A DNA stretch of 64,000 nt, from positions 124,001 to 188,000 of the forward strand of contig JADKCH010000001.1 in NCBI GenBank assembly GCA_016714685.1. The letters are read 5' to 3'. The notes below the pieces were generated by a model, which worked only from the letters and a program-made list of their open reading frames with translations, was not told the origin of the DNA and ran no database searches. The position numbers and the translations under genes were made by a program. Positions 11,764 through 21,050 of the stretch are shown in pieces. Position 1 is the first letter of the stretch; the number at the start of each line of letters is the position of its first letter. The stretch is from Candidatus Geothrix odensensis. Its GTDB lineage: Bacteria > Acidobacteriota > Holophagae > Holophagales > Holophagaceae.

Positions 11764-13226
11764 TCCTCCTGGTCGCACCAGCGCCGCCCTTCATGCCGCC
11801 GACCTTCGAGGGGGATCCCGGAGCGCAGGTGCCCCTTGAGGAGGCTCTCCGGGCCGCCTTGGCGGCCACCGCCGACCAGGGGGCCTGGCCCGCCGGTCCC
11901 TGGCGTGTCCACCTGCATGCCGAGGTCGCCGCCTTCGAGCGGGCCACCGGCGCGCCGCCGGGGCGCAGCGGCCAGTGGATGGGGGAGGTCCTCCATCTGC
12001 GTCCCTGGGAGCAGCTGAAGCGGCGCGACCTCGGCGCCATCCTGCGCCACGAGCTGACCCACCGGCGGCTGACCGGTCTGGAGCTGCGCCGCTGGGAGGA
12101 GGAGGCCCGCTGCCTCTGGGCCGAGTCGCATCGGCGCCTGCCGAAGGCGTGGCCACCGGCGCCCGCGCCCGCCCTGCAGGCCCGCCTGGACCGCGCCCTG
12201 GCTGGCGGCACCACTCGGGAGCAGGCCTGGGCCTACCGCTGGCTCCGCGCCTGGCTGCGGAGCCAGCCTCTGCCGGCGGCGCCCGGGCTGGCGCAGGCGC
12301 CCGAGGCCTGGGTGAAGGAGGCCCTGACGGCGGCCGAGACCGTCACCGTGGTGTGGCCCGCCGAGCGGCTGCGGGGGCCGCTCATGGTGAACGGCCAGAG
12401 GCTGCCGCACCGCATCGGGAAGTCCTGGCGCTTCCAGGGACACGTGCGGTTCCCTGCGGATTTCCCCCTGCGCGACCTCCGGGGTCTCGTGCGGATCAGC
12501 GCTGAATCCCAGGGTTGGCGCCTGGTTTGGACGGCCCCGCGGGCCGCCTGGATCGCGGCCGCCACCGAGGGCGAGCTGGGCGCCGATGCCCCCTTCGAGG
12601 CCCGCCGTGCCCTGGCTGCCGTGCTGGGCCGCTGGCTGGAGGGCCATCCGCGGCAGCATGAGGGCGGCGCGCTCTGCCCGCTAACCCACTGCGCCGTGGT
12701 GCGGGGCGCGGCCTCGGCGGATACCGCGGGGGCCGTGGCGGTCTCGCCGGAGCTGAACCTGGACGCGCGCTGGGCCTTCTTCACCGGTTCGGCCGGGGGC
12801 CGCAGGCTCAGCCCCCGCGGGGTCTGGGGTGTTGGACCCAATGAGACCGGACTGGCGTCCGAAGTGCCGGGGGATCGCTGGGCCACCTGGGAGCGTACCC
12901 TCAGCGCCACGCAGGTCGCGGCGCTAAAGCGGGATGTGAAGCCCGGCCTGAAGCCGGGCCAACTGGGGCTCAGCCTCGGCGACTCGGGGCCCTATGCGGT
13001 GGAGGGCCTGCGCCTGGCTGCGGGCCGGCGTTTCGGCTGGACGACCTGGCCCAGTAACGCCTGTGATGGGGACATCCAGCCGGACGGCTCGCTGCGTCTG
13101 CACGGCCGTGGGTGGGGCCACAACGTGGGGCTCTGCCTGGCCACGGCCCGCTTCCGGGCCGGGCAGGGCGCCACCGCCGAGCAGATCCTGGCCGAGGCCT
13201 TTCCGGTCTCGTGGCGGCTGCCGTGA
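11760..13226 (+). CDS. SpoIID-like (YfaQ/DUF2300-like) protein with an HExxH motif
   Basis: 488 residues from a GTG at 11760 that overlaps the previous TGA; an ATG at 11793 is an alternative. The C-terminal half resembles SpoIID/LytB: an Ala-rich helix (PFEARRALAAVLGRWLEG), CPLTHCAVVRG, and the hallmark GRGWGHNVGLCLA near the end, where SpoIID has G-R-G-W-G-H-G-V-G. SpoIID-type proteins are lytic transglycosylases acting on stem-peptide-free glycan. The N-terminal half contains HELTH (His97 to His101), a zinc-protease-like HExxH. No signal peptide is obvious from either start, which is odd next to secreted partners. Probably the last gene of the A2M set proper. Confidence 0.68.
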   Translation: MILLVAPAPPFMPPTFEGDPGAQVPLEEALRAALAATADQGAWPAGPWRVHLHAEVAAFERATGAPPGRSGQWMGEVLHLRPWEQLKRRDLGAILRHELTHRRLTGLELRRWEEEARCLWAESHRRLPKAWPPAPAPALQARLDRALAGGTTREQAWAYRWLRAWLRSQPLPAAPGLAQAPEAWVKEALTAAETVTVVWPAERLRGPLMVNGQRLPHRIGKSWRFQGHVRFPADFPLRDLRGLVRISAESQGWRLVWTAPRAAWIAAATEGELGADAPFEARRALAAVLGRWLEGHPRQHEGGALCPLTHCAVVRGAASADTAGAVAVSPELNLDARWAFFTGSAGGRRLSPRGVWGVGPNETGLASEVPGDRWATWERTLSATQVAALKRDVKPGLKPGQLGLSLGDSGPYAVEGLRLAAGRRFGWTTWPSNACDGDIQPDGSLRLHGRGWGHNVGLCLATARFRAGQGATAEQILAEAFPVSWRLP

Positions 13227-13468
13227 CCTGGTCGGTGTACTTGCTTCAGTGCGGAGATGGCACCCTGTACTGCGGCATCGCCCTGGATGTGGCGGCGCGG
13301 CTGGTCCAGCACCAGACCGGGAAGGGGGCCAAATACACCCGGGGGCGGGGGCCTCTGGCGCTGGTCTACCGGGAGGCCTGCGGCACGAAGACGGAGGCCC
13401 TGCGCCGGGAACGGGTGATCAAGCGGATGCCGCGGGCGAAGAAGGCTGCGCTGGCTGGGCTCACCTGA
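13223..13468 (+). CDS. GIY-YIG nuclease-family protein (YhbQ-like)
   Basis: 81 residues starting at a GTG that overlaps the upstream TGA (GTGA). It shows VYLLQCGDGTLYCGIALDV (the GIY-YIG core, here VYLL...LYCGI), then ARLVQHQTGKGAKYTRGRGP and a C-terminal KTEALRRERVIKRMPRAKK block, the layout of the small UPF0213/YhbQ family. Single-domain members are poorly characterised, with DNA cleavage or repair roles proposed. Coupling to the A2M operon looks like simple co-transcription. Confidence 0.88.
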   Translation: MTWSVYLLQCGDGTLYCGIALDVAARLVQHQTGKGAKYTRGRGPLALVYREACGTKTEALRRERVIKRMPRAKKAALAGLT

Positions 13469-13502
13469 GTTTCGGCGGGATCACCCCGTGGCAGAATGCG
13501 GC

Positions 13503-14090
13503 ATGCGTACCGTGCTCGCCCCTCTGCTGCTGATCCTCTTCGCCTGGGGATGCACCGCGCCCATCCTGGTGCGTCCGCCCGCCGACCGCCAGGAGCGGGA
13601 GGCGCTGGCTCTGCGGGAAGTGACCCGTCTGGGCCAGCCCGGTGACTGGCTGGTGATGCGTGGGTACCACGCCACGGACAACCTGGTGAGCGCCGTCACC
13701 GCTGAGCCCTTCAGCCATGTGGCCGTGCTCGATGCCGAGCGGGGCCTGGTCATCGAGGCCGAGGGCAGGGGCCTGCACACGGCGCCCCTGGCGGACTTCC
13801 TGCACCGCGCCCACCGCGTGATCCTCATGCGCCCCCTGTGGGCCACCACGCCCGAGCGCCAGCAGGCCGCCGTGGAGAAGGCCCGGTCCCTGGTGGGCCG
13901 ACCCTACGACTTCACCGGACTGGTGGGGCTGAACGTGGCTGACCGCTACTACTGCAGCGAGCTCGCCGTGGCCGCCTACGCGCCCCACGCCTCGCGGAAA
14001 GACCGGCTGCCCCTGGTCATCCCGCCAGGAGACATGCACCACTGGGCCACCATCCTCTGGGACAGCGGACCGGTACCGACCTCGCACTGA
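13503..14090 (+). CDS. YiiX/YebB-type permuted papain-like protein, probable lipoprotein
   Basis: 195 residues. The N-terminus MRTVLAPLLLILFAWGC is a signal peptide with a possible but atypical lipobox (Cys17). Two blocks mark a circularly permuted NlpC/P60 (papain-like) fold: GDWLVMRGY then EPFSHVAVLD, where the His is catalytic, and much later RYYCSELAVAAYA, where the Cys is catalytic. Such proteins are proposed amidases or lipid-acting hydrolases. The ATG at 13503 gives a clean signal peptide; a GTG at 13488 is an alternative. It converges on rpe, with 12 bases between the stops. Confidence 0.78.
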   Translation: MRTVLAPLLLILFAWGCTAPILVRPPADRQEREALALREVTRLGQPGDWLVMRGYHATDNLVSAVTAEPFSHVAVLDAERGLVIEAEGRGLHTAPLADFLHRAHRVILMRPLWATTPERQQAAVEKARSLVGRPYDFTGLVGLNVADRYYCSELAVAAYAPHASRKDRLPLVIPPGDMHHWATILWDSGPVPTSH

Positions 14091-14102
14091 CCTGGACGCG
14101 CT

Positions 14103-14783
14103 TCAGCGTCCCTTGGCCATCTCGCCCAGCAGGCCCGCGGCGGCGGCCTTCGGATCCTCGGCCTTGAAGAAGGCGTTGCCCGCCACCAGGCAATCCGCCC
14201 CGGCACGGATGAGGTCGCCGGCGTTCTTCAGGCCCACGCCGCCATCCACCTCGATGAAGAAGGGGATGCCGCGCTCGGTGCGCAGGGCGTCGAGCCGCTT
14301 CACCTTGTCGAGCACCCGGGGGATGAAGCTCTGGCCGCCGAAGCCGGGGTTCACGCTCATGAGCAGCACGAAGTCGAAGTCGCCGACGAGGTCCACGAGC
14401 GTGTCCACGGGGGTGCCGGGGTTCAGCACCACGCCCGCCTTGCCGCCGGCCTGGCGGATGGCGGCCAGCGTGCGGTGCAGGTGCGGATCGGCCTCCTGGT
14501 GGATGCTCACCCAGTCGGCCCCGGCCTTCACGAAGTCGGCGGCGTAGCGCAGGGGCTCCACGATCATCAAGTGGCAGTCCAGGGGCAGGGTGGTGGCCCT
14601 GCGCAGGCTCTCCACCACGGGCAGGCCGATGGTGATGTTGGGCACGAAGCGGCCGTCCATCACATCCACATGCACCACCTGGGCGCCCGAGGCCTCGATC
14701 ATGCGCAGCTCTTCCCCCAGCCGGGTGAAGTCGGCGGAGAGCAGCGAAGGCGCGAGCAGGGGGGAGACGGGACGGAGGCTCAT
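14103..14783 (-). CDS. rpe: Ribulose-phosphate 3-epimerase
   Basis: 226 residues, the usual length. Catalyses D-ribulose-5-phosphate to D-xylulose-5-phosphate in the pentose phosphate pathway. Family motifs are clear: APSLLSADF at the N-terminus, VVHVDVMDGRFVPN, LDCHLMI, the loop LLMSVNPGFGGQSF, and EVDGGV with the phosphate-binding AGNAFF near the end. The start lies 4 bases from the upstream amidohydrolase stop, so the two are co-transcribed. Confidence 0.96.
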   Translation of the reverse strand: MSLRPVSPLLAPSLLSADFTRLGEELRMIEASGAQVVHVDVMDGRFVPNITIGLPVVESLRRATTLPLDCHLMIVEPLRYAADFVKAGADWVSIHQEADPHLHRTLAAIRQAGGKAGVVLNPGTPVDTLVDLVGDFDFVLLMSVNPGFGGQSFIPRVLDKVKRLDALRTERGIPFFIEVDGGVGLKNAGDLIRAGADCLVAGNAFFKAEDPKAAAAGLLGEMAKGR

Positions 14784-14787
14784 GGCT

Positions 14788-16392
14788 CTAGTGTGCCAGG
14801 GGCACTTCCACCCCGTTCACCCACAGCCGCCCTGGCCGGACTTTGCGCAGGGCCTCGGGCGTGATCTCGCCGAGGGGCGCCTGCACCCAGAGCAGGTCTG
14901 CGACGGCGCCCTTCTGGAGGGTGCCCAGCTCCTTGGCCCGGCCCAGGGCCGTGGCATTGCCGCCGGTGTAGGCCCGGACGGCCTCCAGGCGGGAGAGGCG
15001 CTGGCCGGGCAGGAAGCCGCCGGGTGGATCACCCTGGGGATCCTGCCGCGTCTCGGCGGCGGCGAGAGCGATGAACGGATTGGCCTCCTCCACCGGGGCA
15101 TCGCTGCCGAAGGCCAGCAGGGCGCCGCCTGCGGCGAAGCTGCGCCAGGGAAAGGCCTCGTTCAGCCGTTCGGGGCCCAGGCGGGCGGGGGTCCAACTGT
15201 GATCCGACGTGCAGTGCACGGGCTGGACGCTGGCGACGATGCCGAGCCTTCCGAAGCGGGCCGCGTCCTCGGCGGTGACGATCTGGGCGTGCTCGATGCG
15301 CGGGGGCAGGGTGCCCTTGCCCTTCTTCATGGCCGTGGCCAGCAGGTCCAGGGCGGCGCGGTTGGCGGCATCCCCGATGGCGTGGATGGCGGGCTGATAG
15401 CCGGCCCGCAGCGTGATGGCGGCGTCCGTGGCGACCTTGGCGGGATCGGTGACCCAGAGGCCCTTCGTGGTGGGCTCGTCGGCGTAGGGCGCCAGCAGCC
15501 TGGCACCGCGGCTGCCCAGGGCGCCGTCCAGATAGAACTTCACGCCCTGCACCTGGAAGAAGCCCAGCGGCTTGCGTTTGCCGGGGCGCAGTTCCTTCAG
15601 CATCAGGTCGTGGTCATGGGCCAGGTAGGCGAAGACGCGGATGGGCAGGGAGCCGGCCTGAGCCAGCCGGCGGTAGGCGGCCAGCTCGCGGCCCTCCACG
15701 CCCATGTCCGCCACGGCGGTGAAGCCGTCGGCCCGCAGGGCCAGGAGGCCGGCCCGGAGCCGGGCTTCCACCTCGGCCTCTGTGGGGGCGGGGATGTGCT
15801 TGGTCACCAGCTCCGTGGCCGCATCCAGGAGGATGCCGTTGGGCCGTCCGTAGGCATCCTTGAGGATGCGTCCGCCCTCGGGATCCGGCGTGTCGGGCCC
15901 GATGCCCGCGATGGCGAGGGCGGCGGTGTTCACCCACACGGCATGCCCGTCCACCCGCTGGAGGCAGGCCGGACGGGTGCCGGTGAGCGCATCCAGGTCC
16001 TGGGCCCGGGGAAAGGCCTTGGCGGGCCAGCGGTTCTGATCCCAGCCGCGGCCCTGCAGCCAGCCTTCGGGATGGGCATCGGCCCACTGGCGGATCCGGC
16101 CGAGCGTTTCCGGCAGGCTGTCCAGGCCCGCGAGATCGACTTTCCCGGCCAGGGCCCCCAGTCCGCCCACGTGGGCATGGCCTTCGATCAGGCCCGGCAG
16201 GAGGGTGCCTCCGGGGAGATCCACGCGCAGGGCCTTCGGGTGCGATTTGAGGAGGGCCTCAACGGAACCCACAGCCAGGATCTTCCCTTTCAGAATGGCC
16301 ACGGCCTGGCCCTTCTGCGGGCCCTGGGCGGTCCAGACGTCGGCGCCGGTGAGGAGCTGGACATGGGCGGGGGGCGGGGGCGGCAGGGGCAT
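14788..16392 (-). CDS. YtcJ-like metal-dependent amidohydrolase (amidohydrolase 3 family)
   Basis: 534 residues. Metal-site motifs follow the family order: LPGLIEGHAHVGG, VKFYLDGALGSRGA with the bridging Lys region, QPAIHAIGDAAN, PRIEHAQIV and GSDAPVEEANP. No signal peptide is seen, so it is probably cytoplasmic; the substrate cannot be predicted, since YtcJ-like enzymes act on diverse amides and cyclic imides. The ATG at 16392 is preferred over an in-frame upstream ATG at 16458 because the extra stretch is Pro-rich and unlike the family. The intergenic space (16393-16469) serves the divergent mutase gene. Confidence 0.85.
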   Translation of the reverse strand: MPLPPPPPAHVQLLTGADVWTAQGPQKGQAVAILKGKILAVGSVEALLKSHPKALRVDLPGGTLLPGLIEGHAHVGGLGALAGKVDLAGLDSLPETLGRIRQWADAHPEGWLQGRGWDQNRWPAKAFPRAQDLDALTGTRPACLQRVDGHAVWVNTAALAIAGIGPDTPDPEGGRILKDAYGRPNGILLDAATELVTKHIPAPTEAEVEARLRAGLLALRADGFTAVADMGVEGRELAAYRRLAQAGSLPIRVFAYLAHDHDLMLKELRPGKRKPLGFFQVQGVKFYLDGALGSRGARLLAPYADEPTTKGLWVTDPAKVATDAAITLRAGYQPAIHAIGDAANRAALDLLATAMKKGKGTLPPRIEHAQIVTAEDAARFGRLGIVASVQPVHCTSDHSWTPARLGPERLNEAFPWRSFAAGGALLAFGSDAPVEEANPFIALAAAETRQDPQGDPPGGFLPGQRLSRLEAVRAYTGGNATALGRAKELGTLQKGAVADLLWVQAPLGEITPEALRKVRPGRLWVNGVEVPLAH

Positions 16393-16469
16393 GGGATCTC
16401 TCGGAGGGGAAGGGCCAGTGTAGCGTCCGGGCGCCTTCGAGGGATAAGGTGGATCCATTCGGAGGTTTC

Positions 16470-18125
<1,656 letters not shown>

Positions 18126-18167
18126 ACCGGAAGAGATTCCCCTCAAATGCAGGGCGCCGGTGAAAGT

Positions 18168-18183
18168 GGGTACCCTAATTGCA
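18168..18183 (+). promoter_or_regulatory. Possible sigma-54 promoter upstream of the first small cytochrome
   Basis: GGGTACCCTAATTGCA has the required GG (18169-18170), ten bases, then GC (18181-18182), with a good -12 half (TTGC) but a weak -24 half (GGGTAC for TGGCAC). It would place transcription about 40 bases before the ATG at 18235. rpoN is present at 41628-43196. Motif match only. Confidence 0.35.
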
Positions 18184-18234
18184 CTACCCCATCGAACCGA
18201 TCCCGGTCACCGGGACCCCGCCCCAGGAGGCATC

Positions 18235-18486
18235 ATGCGCACGTTCATCCTCATCACTGCCGCGGCACTGATTCTCGCGGTTCCTGCCCAGGCCAAGATG
18301 CCCTGGGTGAAGAAGGCCCAGGAACTCGGCCATGCCGAGATCAAGGACTGCAAGGCCTGTCATGTTGGCATGGCCAAGAAGGGCGGCGAACTGTCCGAGC
18401 GTGGGAAGTTCCTCGAGGACATGAAGGCCAAGAAGAAGGCCGCCGAAGTGGACCTGGCCTGGCTGAAGGACTACAAGGGCAAGTGA
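18235..18486 (+). CDS. Small periplasmic monohaem c-type cytochrome (copy 1)
   Basis: 83 residues. A signal peptide (MRTFILITAAALILAVPAQA) precedes a mature protein of about 63 residues with one haem-binding motif, CKACH, and Lys-rich flanks (MAKKGGELSERGKF, MKAKKKAAEVDLAWLKDYKGK). It is likely a soluble electron shuttle; the distal ligand is not obvious, although Met residues are near. AGGAGG (18225-18230) precedes the ATG. It shares the C-terminal AEVDLAWLKDYKGK exactly with the next gene, so the two are a tandem duplication. Confidence 0.82.
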   Translation: MRTFILITAAALILAVPAQAKMPWVKKAQELGHAEIKDCKACHVGMAKKGGELSERGKFLEDMKAKKKAAEVDLAWLKDYKGK

Positions 18487-18504
18487 TTCAGGCCCAAGCC
18501 CATT

Positions 18505-18537
18505 GAAGCGACGGGGTGCGCAAGCCTCCGTCGCTTC
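18505..18537 (+). terminator. Hairpin after the first small cytochrome
   Basis: GAAGCGACGG (18505-18514) pairs perfectly with CCGTCGCTTC (18528-18537) across a 13-base loop, 18 bases after the stop. No T-run follows, so it may stabilise the message or attenuate rather than terminate. Confidence 0.5.
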
Positions 18538-18626
18538 GCTACATCCCATGGGTTTTGGCGGCTCCCTCGTGGGGCTGTCATGCTGATGCGCAGCGAACCC
18601 CACCCATCCACAACTTCGGAGGCAAC

Positions 18627-18884
18627 ATGCGACGCGCCCTGTCGGTCACCCTGATCCTGGTTCTCGGAGGCCTGTCGGCTCAGGCCAAGCTGCCCTTCGT
18701 CAAGAAGGCCAAGGATCTCGGGTTCGCCGAGATCACCGGCTGCCAGTCCTGCCATGTGGACAAGATGCCCAAGAAGGGCGCTTCCGAAGCCAATGAGCGC
18801 GGCAAGTTCCTGCTCAAAGTGAAGGCTGAGAAAAAGGCCGCCGAGGTGGATCTGGCCTGGCTGAAGGACTACAAGGGCAAGTGA
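18627..18884 (+). CDS. Small periplasmic monohaem c-type cytochrome (copy 2)
   Basis: 85 residues with a signal peptide (MRRALSVTLILVLGGLSAQA) and one haem site, CQSCH. The mature part parallels copy 1: LPFVKKAKDLGFAEITGCQSCH against MPWVKKAQELGHAEIKDCKACH, each followed by a Lys-rich loop and the identical AEVDLAWLKDYKGK end. CGGAGG (18617-18622) gives the start. A strong terminator at 18905 isolates this pair from the large cytochrome gene. Confidence 0.82.
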   Translation: MRRALSVTLILVLGGLSAQAKLPFVKKAKDLGFAEITGCQSCHVDKMPKKGASEANERGKFLLKVKAEKKAAEVDLAWLKDYKGK

Positions 18885-18904
18885 GCTGACGGCAGCTCCG
18901 ATTT

Positions 18905-18948
18905 CAGGCGCCAGGGGGCTCACGCACCTGGCGCCTGTTCTTGTTTTT
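18905..18948 (+). terminator. Rho-independent terminator after the small cytochrome pair
   Basis: CAGGCGCCAGG (18905-18915) and CCTGGCGCCTG (18927-18937) form a perfect 11-bp stem with an 11-base loop, followed by TTCTTGTTTTT. Confidence 0.85.
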
Positions 18949-18979
18949 CGCAAAAGAGGCCTGGGTGCCGTCAAGGGTC

Positions 18980-18993
18980 GTGACCTAAATCAC
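18980..18993. promoter_or_regulatory. CRP/FNR-type palindrome upstream of the 11-haem cytochrome gene
   Basis: GTGACCTAAATCAC has perfect GTGA and TCAC half-sites separated by 6 bases, the core of sites bound by CRP/FNR-family regulators. It lies 60 bases before the ATG at 19053. A similar site precedes the gene at 23423. The regulator is not in this window. Confidence 0.45.
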
Positions 18994-19052
18994 CAGCAGG
19001 TCCTATTTCGGTGGATTCTCAGGCTAAAGTTTAGAGGACTACTGAGGTGGCT

Positions 19053-20933
19053 ATGCGTCTTCTGCTCGCTGGGTTGATGTCCGTGGTGATGTTCGCGGCC
19101 GCGCCGACGCCCAAGGACTGCACCTCCTGCCATGAGGTGGATCTTGTCGCCTTCGAGGCTTCCAAGCATGGCGGCATGGGATGCGTCGGGTGCCACAGCA
19201 GCATCACCAGCCTGCCGCACGCCGACAAGCCGAAACCGGTGAACTGCGCCAGCTGCCACGAGGACCAGGTCAAGGCCTACTCGAAGAGCGTCCATGGCCT
19301 TGCCAAGCTGAGCGGCATGGCCGATTCGGCCACCTGCCAGTCCTGCCATGGCTCGCCCCACAAGATCCAATCCGGCAGCCAGCCGACCTCCCCGGTGAAC
19401 AGCAAGAACCTGGCGGATACCTGCGGAGCCTGCCACTCCAACCCCGAGTTCCTCGCCAAGCACAAGATCCCCTTCGCCAAGCCGGTGGAGGCCTATCGCC
19501 TGAGTGTGCATGGCCGCGAGGTGGCCAAGGGCAACACCTCGGCGCCTTCCTGTTCCGCCTGCCATGGCAGCCACGACATCCTGGCCTCGAAGGACCCCAA
19601 GGCGCGGGTGAATCGCGCCAACGTGGCTGAAACCTGTGGTGTCTGCCATAACGACGTCCAGGCGGTCTACGCGGACAGCGTGCATGGCCTGGCCGTGAAG
19701 CGAGGGTCCCACGACTCTCCCACCTGCACAGGCTGCCACGGCGAGCACAGCATCCTGGCGCCCAAGGAGGCCGGGTCCCTGGTGAACCCCGCCCGCGTCT
19801 CCACGGTGACCTGCGGCCGCTGCCACGGCGATGAGCGCATGAATTCCCGCTACGACTTCGGGGACAAGGTGCCGGCCTTCCAGGACAGCTTCCATGGCCT
19901 CGCCATCCGCGGCGGCCAGAAGACGGCCGCCAACTGCGCCTCCTGCCACGGTGTGCACAACATCCTGCCCTCGGCCGACAGCCGCTCCACCATCAACCCC
20001 GCGAACCTGCAGAAGACCTGCGGGCAGTGCCACCCGGGCCTCGGCGAGAAGATCAGCCAGGGCAAAGTCCACGTCCGCACGGCCGGCGGGGCCGAGCACA
20101 TCTCGGTGCGTTGGATCCGCCTGGCCTACTACGCACTCATCCCCATGACCATCGGCTTCATGCTCTTCCACAACGGCATCGACTGGCTAGCCAAGCTGCG
20201 CCGGCACAAGCCGCACCACGGAACGGGCGAACAGCTGCCCCGCATGAACAAGTGGTTCCGCATCACCCACGGGATGGTCATGGTCAGCTTCATCGTCCTG
20301 GTCATCACCGGGTTCGCGCTCAAGTTCCCCGAGGCTGGCTGGGTCAAGGCCATGGGCCTGCACGGTGCTGGAGCGGCCCGGGCCATTCTCCACCGCATCG
20401 CGGCAGTGGTCATCTCGGCGGCCACCGTCCTCCACTTCATTCATCTGGCGCTGGTCAAGAAGGATCGGGTGATCCTGAAAGAGCTGCTGCCGGGCTGGCA
20501 GGACGCCAAGGACATCGTGAACACCCTCCGCTACAACCTGGGCTTCACCGACAAGCGACCCACCTTCGGCATGTTCGGCTATGCCGAGAAGATGGAGTAC
20601 TGGGCCTTCATGTGGGGCACGGTGGTGATGGCCGTATCCGGCATCCTGCTCTGGGCCCAGAACTGGAGCCTGCGCCGCTTCCCCACCTGGGTGCTGGACG
20701 CTGCCACCGCGGCCCACTGGTACGAGGCCATTCTGGCCACGCTGTCCATCCTGGTCTGGCACTGGTACCTGGTGATCTTCGATCCCGATGTCTATCCCAT
20801 GGACCTGGCCTGGCTGACGGGCAAGGCCTCCGCCGACCATTTGCGCGAAACCCGGCCGGAATACTACCGGCAACTTATGGAAAAGGGGAACCAGGACACG
20901 GGTTCCGACGCGGGAAACCAGTCGGGACACTGA
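19053..20933 (+). CDS. CbcL-like fusion: 11-haem cytochrome c with C-terminal membrane cytochrome b
   Basis: 626 residues: a signal peptide (LLLAGLMSVVMFAAA), then about 330 periplasmic residues with eleven CxxCH motifs, then a membrane domain with about four transmembrane segments. Recurrent SVHGLA-type His between haem sites suggest bis-His ligation, and the membrane helices carry His for haem b (FRITHGMVMVSF, VLHFIHLAL, LVWHWYLVIF). This matches the architecture of Geobacter CbcL, an inner-membrane menaquinol oxidase that passes electrons to periplasmic cytochromes during metal respiration; the role here is inferred from architecture. GAGG (19044-19047) five bases before the ATG fixes the start. 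Confidence 0.85.
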   Translation: MRLLLAGLMSVVMFAAAPTPKDCTSCHEVDLVAFEASKHGGMGCVGCHSSITSLPHADKPKPVNCASCHEDQVKAYSKSVHGLAKLSGMADSATCQSCHGSPHKIQSGSQPTSPVNSKNLADTCGACHSNPEFLAKHKIPFAKPVEAYRLSVHGREVAKGNTSAPSCSACHGSHDILASKDPKARVNRANVAETCGVCHNDVQAVYADSVHGLAVKRGSHDSPTCTGCHGEHSILAPKEAGSLVNPARVSTVTCGRCHGDERMNSRYDFGDKVPAFQDSFHGLAIRGGQKTAANCASCHGVHNILPSADSRSTINPANLQKTCGQCHPGLGEKISQGKVHVRTAGGAEHISVRWIRLAYYALIPMTIGFMLFHNGIDWLAKLRRHKPHHGTGEQLPRMNKWFRITHGMVMVSFIVLVITGFALKFPEAGWVKAMGLHGAGAARAILHRIAAVVISAATVLHFIHLALVKKDRVILKELLPGWQDAKDIVNTLRYNLGFTDKRPTFGMFGYAEKMEYWAFMWGTVVMAVSGILLWAQNWSLRRFPTWVLDAATAAHWYEAILATLSILVWHWYLVIFDPDVYPMDLAWLTGKASADHLRETRPEYYRQLMEKGNQDTGSDAGNQSGH

Positions 20934-20962
20934 TCCAGGGAATTGTGATCTCTGTCTGACGA

Positions 20963-20981
20963 ACTCAAATAACCTTTGAGT
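20963..20981. promoter_or_regulatory. Short palindrome next to a -10-like box upstream of the second large cytochrome
   Basis: ACTCAAA (20963-20969) and TTTGAGT (20975-20981) form a perfect 7-bp inverted repeat with spacer TAACC. GATAAT (20983-20988) follows directly and resembles a -10 element, though no good -35 is seen at normal spacing. The position would suit an operator about 70 bases before the ATG at 21051. Confidence 0.3.
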
Positions 20982-21050
20982 GGATAATAGGGTGGGCCTT
21001 CCTTTCCGGGCCCGCCCCTGTTCCACTGCCTCCACTCACGAGGTTCGATC

